Part shown: piece after piece, positions 56,466 to 64,000 of the stretch
Layout: the number at the start of each line of letters is the position of its first letter
Numbering within the stretch: the stretch's first letter is position 1
Made by a program: the position numbers and the translations under genes
Notes under the pieces: model-generated
The model's input: only the letters and a program-made list of their open reading frames with translations
What the model was told of the DNA's origin: nothing
The model's database searches: none
NCBI GenBank assembly: GCA_913775795.1
Contig: CAJYLT010000083.1
Coordinates: forward strand, 1 to 64,000
Length of the DNA: 64,000 nucleotides
Direction of reading: 5' to 3'
Source of the DNA: an uncultured Sphingomonas sp.
Lineage (GTDB): Bacteria; Pseudomonadota; Alphaproteobacteria; Sphingomonadales; Sphingomonadaceae

Positions 56466-57485
56466 TTATTGCTTGGTCAGCATCCCGCGTGCCGCGTCGG
56501 CGAGCATCCGCCGCGCGTCCTGCGCCACGTCGAGCACCCCGAACGAGGCGAAGGCGTGGATCGTCGAGCCGGCGCAGTGATAGCGGCTGGCGACGCCCGC
56601 CCGCTCGAGCTGCGCATGATAGGCCGCCGCTTCGTCCCGGAGCGGATCGTGGCCCGCCGTGAGAATAAAGGCGGGGGCGATTCCGGCGGGGACGGGCGCG
56701 TCGAGGATCGAGATGCGCGGGTCGCCGGGGCGCGCGTCGCTGCCCGCCAGATAGGTGTCGCGGGCGAAGGCGATGCCGGCATTGGCGAGGAAATGCTGCC
56801 CGTGGCCGTAGAGCGTGCGCGAGGCGAAGCGATCGTCGGGCGATGCGACGTCGGTCATCGGATAGACGAGGATCTGTCCCTTGAGCCGCGTATCGCCGGC
56901 CAGCCCGAGTTCGCGCGCGACGACGGCGGCGAGATTGCCGCCCGCGCTGTCGCCCATGACGGCCACGCGCGTCCGGTCGCCGCCGAACATCCCGGCATGG
57001 TCGAGCAGGTGGCGCGCCGCGGCGAGCGAATCGTCGAGCGCGGCGGGAAACCCGTTCTCGGGGGCGAGGCGATAGTCGAGCGCGGCGACCGCGCAGCCGC
57101 TGAGCGCGGCGATCGACATGGCGAAGCCGGCATAGCTGTCGAGCCCGCCGAGCGACCAGCCGCCGCCGTGCAGGAACAGGATTACCGGCACCGGCCCCTC
57201 GCCGCCCGGATGATAGAGGCGCGCGGGCCGCGCGCCCTTGCCGCCGGGCAGGCCCAGGCCCTCGATCCGCGGTGGCACCACGTCGCGCTCGGGCCCGCGG
57301 AAACGGTCGAACACCGCGTCGGCAAAGGCGCGGCTGGCGCCGATCCCCTCGGCCATCACGCGCTCGATCCAGCCGGCCTTCATCGCGTCGTATTCGGCAA
57401 GCAGCGCGCGCGACTGGTCGTCAAGGACGATGCCGGGTTCGAGGCCGGTGGGCACGGCGTCGATCATGGGTGCAGGTCTCGTCAT
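56466..57485 (-). CDS. Alpha/beta hydrolase, hormone-sensitive-lipase family
   Basis: VILFLHGGGWSLGGLDSY, DYRLAPENGFPAALDD, VMGDSAGGNLAAVVA, TAGHDPLRDEAAAY. Confidence 0.87.
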   Translation of the reverse strand: MTRPAPMIDAVPTGLEPGIVLDDQSRALLAEYDAMKAGWIERVMAEGIGASRAFADAVFDRFRGPERDVVPPRIEGLGLPGGKGARPARLYHPGGEGPVPVILFLHGGGWSLGGLDSYAGFAMSIAALSGCAVAALDYRLAPENGFPAALDDSLAAARHLLDHAGMFGGDRTRVAVMGDSAGGNLAAVVARELGLAGDTRLKGQILVYPMTDVASPDDRFASRTLYGHGQHFLANAGIAFARDTYLAGSDARPGDPRISILDAPVPAGIAPAFILTAGHDPLRDEAAAYHAQLERAGVASRYHCAGSTIHAFASFGVLDVAQDARRMLADAARGMLTKQ

Positions 57486-57487
57486 CG

Positions 57488-59767
57488 TCAGTACCGCAGG
57501 ATCAGGCGCAGGTCGTAGGTGCGCGGTGCCGCGAAGAAGCCGAGCTGCACGCCCGGAAACTCGCTGAGGTTGAAGCCCTGCACGCGTACCGCCTGGTCGG
57601 TTAGGTTCTCGACACCGGCGCGCAGCTCCCACCGCTTTTCGGGGCCGACGACGCCGATGAAGGCGTTGATCTTCTCGTAGCCCGGCTGGCGCAAGAGCGG
57701 GCTGTCGGTGATCTCGGTCGCGACGGTCGAGCGATAGGCGCCGTCGATGTGGAACACCCCCGACACGTCGCCGCCGCCCAGCGGCCGGGTGTAGGTGAGG
57801 CCGACACTCGCGTTGAAGTCGGGGGCGTTGACGACACGGCGGTCGCTGACGTCGGTGACGACGCCGCCGACGAGCTGGTCGAAGCGGCGATACTTGGCGT
57901 CGAGCAGCCCGACCGAGCCGGTGAGGTCGAGCCCGTCAGCAAGCCGCGCGGCGAGCTCGAACTCGAGGCCGAAGGATCGCGCGGCGGCGGCGTTGGTGAA
58001 CAGGCTGGCGAAGACGCCGGTTACCGGATCGGCGCCGAACGACGTCACCTGCTGGTCGGTATAGTCGTTGTAGAAGGCGGCAAGGTTGGTGGTCAGGCGC
58101 CCGCCCGCCCACGTCTTCTTGATGCCGCCTTCATACGCCCAGACATATTCGGGCCGGAACGGGCGGAAGCCGAAGTCGCTGTTCGCGCGGCCGTCGAACC
58201 CGCCGCTCTTGAACCCGCGCGAGGCCGAGGCATAAAGCAGCAGGTCTCGGTTGGGCTGGTACGAGATCGAGGCGCGCGGGGTGAGCGCGTCGAAATCGGC
58301 GCTTCCCGCAATCGGCACGCCGGCGATCCCAGCACCTTGCAGGAAGGGCGGCGGGTTGCCGCCGATGACGCTGACCCGCGGATCGAAGAAGAACTCGAAC
58401 GCGCGCGACGAAGAGCGCGTTTCGTGCGTGTAGCGCAGGCCGGCACCGAGGCCCAGTTGCGACGTCAATTCGACCGTCGCATCGGCGAACGCGGCATAGC
58501 TGTCTGTCGTCTGGCGCGTGTCGGCGAGGCTGGAGGTCGGGAAGTTGAAGGCGGTAACGGGGAAGCCGAACAGCGTCGCCGCGCCATCATCATAGCCCGA
58601 AAGCGTCACGTCGCGGTCGTGGAAATAATAGAGGCCCGCCGTCACCGCGAAGCGATCGGGCATGGCATAGGTCGCGCGCACTTCCTGGCTGAACTGGTTC
58701 TGGCGCTGCTTCAGATAGATGTCGAGGATCGAAAGCGGCGAGCCGTCGGTATCGAGATTGAGGTCGAAGTCGAACCGGCGATAGGCGCTGATCGCCTCGA
58801 TCGTCAGCGCCTCGGTCGCGTTCCAGCGGGCGGTGAGCGAGGTGCCCCAGCCGGTCTGGTCGTTGAGGCCGTTGGCGTTGGTGTCGACGCGGTACGGATC
58901 GGTCGCGGCGGGCAGGGTGACGAGGCGGCCGTTCGCAAAGCCCGTGATCGGCGTCGCGCGCACTGGGCTGCGCGAGGTGTCGGGGCGGTCGAACTTCACG
59001 TCGCCGGTCAGCAGCACCTCGAAATCGGGGCTCGGCTCGAACAACAGCGACGCGCGGCCGCTGATCGTGCGCACGTCGCCGTCGTCCGCCCCCTTGGTCG
59101 TGTTGTAGGCATAGCCGGTGCGGCGCTGCCACGAATAGGCGATCTTGCCGCGGACGGTGTCGGACAGCGGGCCGCTGATCCGCCCCTTGGCCAGCACCGA
59201 ATCGTAATTGCCGATGCCGCCCTCGAAATAGGCGGAATAGTCCTTGGTCGGGCGGGTCGAGACGAACTTGATCGCGCCGCCGATCGTGTTCCGGCCATAG
59301 AGCGTCCCCTGCGGCCCGCGCAGCACCTCGATCCGCTCGACGTCGAACACGTCCAGGAACGCGGCCTGGCTGCGCGCGATGAACACGTCGTCGACATAGA
59401 CGCCGACACCGGGGTCGGCGAAGGCGAGCGAATCGTTCTGGCCGACGCCGCGGATGTAGATGACCGCGTTCCCGGCATCGCCCTGATCCAGATAGAGGTT
59501 GGGTGTCGCGTACTGGATGCCCGAAAGCTGGTCGGCCTGAAGGTTCGACAGCGCTGTCGAATCATAGGCGGAGATGGCGATCGGCACGTCCTGAAGCGAT
59601 TCCGCTCGGCGGCGGGCGGTTACGACGATGTCGCCGGGCGCGGTTTCTTCGGCTGTCGGCTCGGTGGCGGGCGCGTCCTGCGCCATGGCCGGTGCCGAAA
59701 GTGCGATCGCCGCGCTCATGAGCGCGAGACCGGCGATGTGCCGGCGCGCGAAACCCGTTGTCGTCAT
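57488..59767 (-). CDS. TonB-dependent receptor
   Basis: Signal peptide; DIVVTARRRAESLQDVPIAISAYDSTAL; IEVLRGPQGTLYGRNTIGGAIKFVSTRP; C-terminal YDLRLILRY. Confidence 0.9.
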   Translation of the reverse strand: MTTTGFARRHIAGLALMSAAIALSAPAMAQDAPATEPTAEETAPGDIVVTARRRAESLQDVPIAISAYDSTALSNLQADQLSGIQYATPNLYLDQGDAGNAVIYIRGVGQNDSLAFADPGVGVYVDDVFIARSQAAFLDVFDVERIEVLRGPQGTLYGRNTIGGAIKFVSTRPTKDYSAYFEGGIGNYDSVLAKGRISGPLSDTVRGKIAYSWQRRTGYAYNTTKGADDGDVRTISGRASLLFEPSPDFEVLLTGDVKFDRPDTSRSPVRATPITGFANGRLVTLPAATDPYRVDTNANGLNDQTGWGTSLTARWNATEALTIEAISAYRRFDFDLNLDTDGSPLSILDIYLKQRQNQFSQEVRATYAMPDRFAVTAGLYYFHDRDVTLSGYDDGAATLFGFPVTAFNFPTSSLADTRQTTDSYAAFADATVELTSQLGLGAGLRYTHETRSSSRAFEFFFDPRVSVIGGNPPPFLQGAGIAGVPIAGSADFDALTPRASISYQPNRDLLLYASASRGFKSGGFDGRANSDFGFRPFRPEYVWAYEGGIKKTWAGGRLTTNLAAFYNDYTDQQVTSFGADPVTGVFASLFTNAAAARSFGLEFELAARLADGLDLTGSVGLLDAKYRRFDQLVGGVVTDVSDRRVVNAPDFNASVGLTYTRPLGGGDVSGVFHIDGAYRSTVATEITDSPLLRQPGYEKINAFIGVVGPEKRWELRAGVENLTDQAVRVQGFNLSEFPGVQLGFFAAPRTYDLRLILRY

Positions 59768-59845
59768 TGCCTCTCCCCTGTCCGGTCTTGGCCGGATGCG
59801 GAAGAGCTAGCGCCCGCCCGCGTTCAGCGTCGAGGACAGAGGCGG

Positions 59846-60754
59846 TCAAACTGGCGGGACATTTTCGCTCAACGACCGGGGCGGCGCTGCGCGATACTGG
59901 CCCGGCGAGATGCCGTTCCACGCCTTGAACGCGCGCGCGAAGCTACGCCCGTCGGCAAAGCCCAGTGCCTGCGCGATATCGGCGGAAGGATGCGCCGCCG
60001 CCAGCATCCGGCGCGCCGCGTCGTTGAGCGCATCGGCGCGGATGTCGCGAAAGCTCGTTCCCGCCTAGTCGAGCCGGCGGCGCAGCGTGGCCGGGCTGAG
60101 GCCTAGGCGGCGGGCGACCGCGGCCTGATCCTCGGCGCCCGCATCGATCGCGGCGCGGACGCGGGCGGTGATATCGCGGCCAGCGGGGACGGCATCGGCG
60201 AGTGCGGTCGCCTCGGCAAAGACCTCGGCCTGGCCGAACCCCTCGAACCGGGGGGCGACGGGCAGGTGGGCGGTCTCGATCCGGTAGTCCAGACGCCAGA
60301 CGGGCGCGTTGTAGCGGATCGGCGCGGCCCAGAAGCGCGCGATCTCGCCCTCGTCGCGGCCGGGCGAGCGGGCATGGACGGCGCGCAGCGCGGGGCGAAG
60401 ATCCCGGCCCGCCACCAGCGACAGCATCGTGTGGACGAGGACGAGGACCAGCGCCATCGCCTCGAACGCCGCTGCGGGTGTCACGTCGTCGCCATAGGGA
60501 AACTCGCGGTCGTCGACGACGTAGCTGAAGCGATCGGGGCGCAGGTCGACGCGGTTGTAGTGCCCGGCATGGACGACGTTATAGGCATGGGCGATCCGGC
60601 GCGCCGCCTCGCCCACGCTGCCCGCATCGCGCAGCGTCTGGCCGATGAACGCGGTCGTCCCGCGTGCCAGCGGGCGGCGCGACAGGTGCCAGGTTTCGTC
60701 CGCCGCCGCCGCCGCGGCCCGCGCCGCCCCCTCGATCGCTCGCTTCAATTCCAT
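59846..60754 (-). pseudogene. AraC-family regulator interrupted by in-frame TAG at 60067-60065
   Basis: ORF MELKRAIEG...LGLSPATLRRRLD* then, in the same frame, AGTSFRDIRADALNDAARRMLAAAHPSADIAQALGFADGRSFARAFKAWNGISPGQYRAAPP..., the second half of an AraC HTH. Confidence 0.75.
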
Positions 60755-60865
60755 TGGGGAGCAGGCTATCCGCGGCACCGGCGGGCGGCAAGACGGCGGC
60801 TTGCCAGGGTCGGCTCCGATGGCTACTCGATCTCCACAAAATGATTTGATTATAGGGGATGTCCG

Positions 60866-62200
60866 ATGGTCGCGACTTCGTCGGGGACGATGCATGGCGG
60901 CAGTGCGCCCGCGGGGGCGGCGACGCGCGTCGCCTTTGCGGTCATCACGACCTTGTTCTTCGCCTGGGGCCTCATCACCTCGCTGATCGATCCGCTGGTG
61001 GGCGCAGTGAAGGGGGTGTTCACGCTCTCGAACCTTCAGGCGCAGCTCGTCGCGTCCGCCTTTTTCGCGGCCTATTTCTTCGTTTCGTTTCCGGCGGCGG
61101 CTTTGGTGTCGCGGGTGGGGTCGATCCGCTCGATCCTGATCGCGCTCGGCGCCATGGTCGCCGGCTGCCTGACGATGCTCGTCGCGGCGAACCTTGCGGT
61201 CTATGCGCTGGTGCTCGCCGGGCTGTTCACGCTGGCGGCGGGGATCACCGTGCTGCAGGTCGCGGCCAATCCGCTGGCCGCCGCGCTCGGCGATCCGAGG
61301 CGCAGCCATTTCCGCCTGACGCTCAGCCAGACGTTCAATTCGTTCGGCACCTTCATCGGCCCGATCGTCGGCGCACACCTGTTCCTCAATGGGATCGAGG
61401 TGAAGCCGGGCGCCGCGGTCGATCCGGCGGCGCGGGCGCAGGCGCTGGCGGGGATCGACACCGCCTATCTGTGGCTGTGCGGCATGATCGCGGTGCTGGC
61501 GCTGTTCTTCTTCTTCGGCAAGCGGGTGATCGCCGCCGCCGCGCCCGCGGCAAGCGGGACCGGCGGCATCGGTGCGGCGCTTCGCTCGAAATGGGCGCTG
61601 TTCGGCGCGGGTGCGATCTTCCTCTATGTCGGGGCAGAGGTGTCGATCGGGACGCAGATGGCGCTGTTCCTCAACGACGACAGCGTGTGGGGCCGGTCGG
61701 ATGCGGCGTTCGGCGTGCCGCTGCTCGGCTTTGCGATGGGATCGGACGGGGTGCCGGGCGTCTCGCTTCAGGAAGCGGCCAAGGCGGTCGCCTTCTACTG
61801 GGGCGGGGCGATGGTCGGGCGCGCGATCGGATCGGTGCTGCTGGCGCGCGTCTCCGCGACGAAGCTGCTCGCTGCCGCCACCGCGATCGCGGCGGCGATG
61901 TGCGTCTATGTCGCGGGCGTCGGCGGGGTGAGTGCAGGCTTCGTTGCGCTGGCGATCGGGCTGTTCAACTCAATCATGTTCCCGGTGATCTTCACCCTGA
62001 CGCTCGAGCGCTCGAGCGCCAGCAGCGAGGCGACCGCGGGCCTCATGTGCACCGCGATCGTCGGCGGTGCGATCCTGCCGCTGGCGGTGGGATCGCTGGC
62101 GGATGTCGCAGGCTATGCCGCGGCGATGCTGGTGCCGGCGGCCTGCTATGTCGCCCTTTGCGTTTTTGCCTTTGCGGCGGGACGGGTTGCCGCGCGTTGA
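60866..62200 (+). CDS. MFS sugar transporter (FucP / glucose-galactose type)
   Basis: TLFFAWGLITSLIDPLVGAVKGVFTLSNLQAQLVASAFFAAYFFVSFPAA; LTLSQTFNSFGTFIGPIVGA. Confidence 0.87.
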   Translation: MVATSSGTMHGGSAPAGAATRVAFAVITTLFFAWGLITSLIDPLVGAVKGVFTLSNLQAQLVASAFFAAYFFVSFPAAALVSRVGSIRSILIALGAMVAGCLTMLVAANLAVYALVLAGLFTLAAGITVLQVAANPLAAALGDPRRSHFRLTLSQTFNSFGTFIGPIVGAHLFLNGIEVKPGAAVDPAARAQALAGIDTAYLWLCGMIAVLALFFFFGKRVIAAAAPAASGTGGIGAALRSKWALFGAGAIFLYVGAEVSIGTQMALFLNDDSVWGRSDAAFGVPLLGFAMGSDGVPGVSLQEAAKAVAFYWGGAMVGRAIGSVLLARVSATKLLAAATAIAAAMCVYVAGVGGVSAGFVALAIGLFNSIMFPVIFTLTLERSSASSEATAGLMCTAIVGGAILPLAVGSLADVAGYAAAMLVPAACYVALCVFAFAAGRVAAR

Positions 62201-62258
62201 GCGGTTGATTGTTATCGCGGAAAGCGCATGCTCCGGGTCGGCGGGCAAAGGATGGCGA

Positions 62259-63464
62259 ATGGACGGACGTGAGCGATCGGCGTTGCTGGCGGGGGCCAAT
62301 ATCGAACATGCCGGTCAGCACAACCAGCGCGTCGTCCTGCATGCCATCCGCGTCAACGGCACCGTCACCCGCGCCGACATCGCCGCGGTCACCGGGCTGA
62401 CGCACGCGACGGTCACGAACATCACCAACCGGCTGCTCGACGACGGCCTGCTCGCCCGCGCCGGCCAGCGGCGCGGTGCGCGCGGGCAGCCGGCGATGCG
62501 GCTGACGATCAATCCGGCGGGGGCCTGCTCCATCGGGGTCAATGTGGATCGCGACCACCTGACGCTGGTCGCGGTCGATTTCGGCGGCGCGGTGCGCGCG
62601 CGGATCAGCCGCGACATGGCGTTCCCGATGCCCGCCGACGTGCGCGCCTTCTATCGCGAGGAAGTCGACCGGTTGCTGGCGGTCGCGGGGATCGGGCGCG
62701 ATCAGGTGGCGGGCGTCGGCGTCGCGCTGCCCGACCAGATCGGCGAGGTCGAGCTGCCCGGACGTCCCGCGGGCTATGGCGAATGGGCCGATACCGACGT
62801 GGCGTCGCTGTTCGCCGAGCCTCATCCGCTGCGCGTCTGGGTCGAGAACGACGCCGCCGCCGCCGCGATCGGTGAGATGCAGTTCGGTCTGGGCCAGCGA
62901 TACGGCAGCTTCTTCTACCTCCTCGTCACCTATGCGCTGGGTGGCGGGCTGGTCGTCAATTCGCTCTACGATCGCGGAGCGAACGGGCGGTCGGGCGAGA
63001 TCGGCTTCCTGATGGTCGACGACGGGACGGGGCGGCAGGTGCCGCTTCAGAACCTCGTCTCGCTCGCTGGCCTCGCCCGCCGGTTCGAGGCGGCGGGGCT
63101 GGAGGGGGCGAGCGTGCGGTCCCCCGATCAGGCGAACCCGGCGATTGCGCGCGAGGTGCAGGCCTGGGTCGAGCAATCGGCACGCGCGCTGGTCCAGCCG
63201 CTGATCGCGGTCAACTGCCTGATCGATCCCGAAACGGTGCTGATCGGCGGGCGGCTGCCGGTGCCGATCGTCGACCAATTGGCGCAGCGGACCAACGCGC
63301 TCCTTCGCATCCATGGCCGCAACGCGCCTGTGCTGGCGCCGGTACAGGCAGCGGCGCAGGCGGAGGATGCGGCGGCGGTCGGCGCGGCGCTGTTGCCGTT
63401 CGAGGATCTGTTGCTTCCCGCCGATGCGGGCGCGGCAAGGCGGGCATCGCTGATCGCGGCGTGA
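62259..63464 (+). CDS. ROK family transcriptional regulator
   Basis: HTH GTVTRADIAAVTGLTHATVTNITNRLLDDGLL then ROK-like VGVALPDQIG..WVENDAAAAAIGE..GGGLVV..GEIGFLMV. Confidence 0.88.
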   Translation: MDGRERSALLAGANIEHAGQHNQRVVLHAIRVNGTVTRADIAAVTGLTHATVTNITNRLLDDGLLARAGQRRGARGQPAMRLTINPAGACSIGVNVDRDHLTLVAVDFGGAVRARISRDMAFPMPADVRAFYREEVDRLLAVAGIGRDQVAGVGVALPDQIGEVELPGRPAGYGEWADTDVASLFAEPHPLRVWVENDAAAAAIGEMQFGLGQRYGSFFYLLVTYALGGGLVVNSLYDRGANGRSGEIGFLMVDDGTGRQVPLQNLVSLAGLARRFEAAGLEGASVRSPDQANPAIAREVQAWVEQSARALVQPLIAVNCLIDPETVLIGGRLPVPIVDQLAQRTNALLRIHGRNAPVLAPVQAAAQAEDAAAVGAALLPFEDLLLPADAGAARRASLIAA

Positions 63465-63570
63465 CCCAATTACAAAATCAATTTTCACTTTTCGATTGAG
63501 CCTTTCCGACGCTCGGCTATGACTTGCATCCGATGCGCGGCGCAAAGCCGTGCGACGGGGAGGGGTGAGA

Positions 63571-64000
63571 ATGGCGGGATCGGTCGCGTCGCTGCGGGCG
63601 GCGACTTCGATCATGGCGGACGGCGGCACGCGGATCGCGGGCGTCGAGCTTGGCGGGACGAAATGCGTCTGCACGCTGGCGACCGAGGATGGCGCGATTC
63701 TCGACCAGGCGACGGTGCCGACGACGACCCCGGCTGTGACGCTGGGCGCGATCGAGCGGACGCTGGATGGCTGGCGGCAGGCGCCGGGGTTCGGCGCGCT
63801 CGGCATTGCGTCGTTCGGGCCGGTGCGGCTCGATCCGGCGGCGGCCGACTGGGGCTATATCACCTCGACGAGCAAGCCCGGCTGGCAGCAGACCGATGTC
63901 GGCGCGCGGCTGCGCGACCGCTACGGTGTGCCGACCGCGTTCGACACCGACGTCAACGGCGCCGCGCTGGCAGAGGCGCGGTGGGGCGCGGCGAGGGGCC
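63571..64000 (+). CDS. ROK family sugar kinase, probable fructokinase, truncated by the window end
   Basis: IAGVELGGTKCVCTLATEDG; GIASFGPVRLD; WGYITSTSKPGWQQTDV; FDTDVNGAALAEARWGAARG. Confidence 0.83.
   Translation, partial: MAGSVASLRAATSIMADGGTRIAGVELGGTKCVCTLATEDGAILDQATVPTTTPAVTLGAIERTLDGWRQAPGFGALGIASFGPVRLDPAAADWGYITSTSKPGWQQTDVGARLRDRYGVPTAFDTDVNGAALAEARWGAARG

Noticed and set aside
500-60067. Amber (TAG) recoding or suppression as the explanation for the two in-frame TAG codons
   Set aside because: TAG is used as an ordinary terminator by several intact genes here (Pit, GH106, hybrid kinase, LysR 12801-13685, hypothetical 11045-11605). No pyrrolysine or suppressor tRNA is visible. 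Point mutation is simpler.
57749-60106. 785-aa plus-strand ORF
   Set aside because: Antisense to a clear TonB receptor; no protein-like motifs.
62043-63806. 587-aa minus-strand ORF
   Set aside because: Antisense to the ROK regulator, which has clear HTH and ROK motifs.
1-64000. CRISPR arrays, rRNA, tRNA, IS elements or phage structural genes
   Set aside because: No spaced direct repeats, no recognisable tRNA or rRNA sequence, and no transposase or capsid-like proteins were found on reading both strands and the ORF track.

Overview
High-GC alphaproteobacterial chromosome segment, most likely Sphingomonadales. About 55 protein genes are supported. I see no rRNA, tRNA, CRISPR array or intact transposase. 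The left edge (1-1404) is a decayed accessory remnant: an HTH gene with an in-frame TAG and a frameshifted AlpA-like gene. It is followed by these blocks. (a) A TonB-receptor locus with a GH13 alpha-glucosidase and two translationally coupled flavin-dependent (tryptophan-type) halogenases. (b) A KaiC-like double-ATPase overlapping a hybrid histidine kinase. (c) A ~21 kb catabolic island (17658-38853), the main finding. It joins a ring-hydroxylation and meta-cleavage module (LysR, FAD monooxygenase, extradiol dioxygenase, FAH hydrolase, quercetinase-like bicupin), a TonB receptor, exported GH1 and GH106 (alpha-L-rhamnosidase) glycosidases, and a complete non-phosphorylating L-rhamnose pathway with RhaT. 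It reads as one flavonoid- or phenolic-rhamnoside utilisation system. (d) A ferritin-like paralogue pair beside Crp, ECF sigma and anti-sigma genes. (e) A single ORF fusing NUDIX and DUF47/PhoU-like domains upstream of a Pit phosphate transporter. (f) A second TonB/sugar locus with an AraC regulator interrupted by TAG, an MFS sugar porter, a ROK repressor and a fructokinase cut by the window end. All assignments come from reading motifs and remembered family resemblance; no database search was run.
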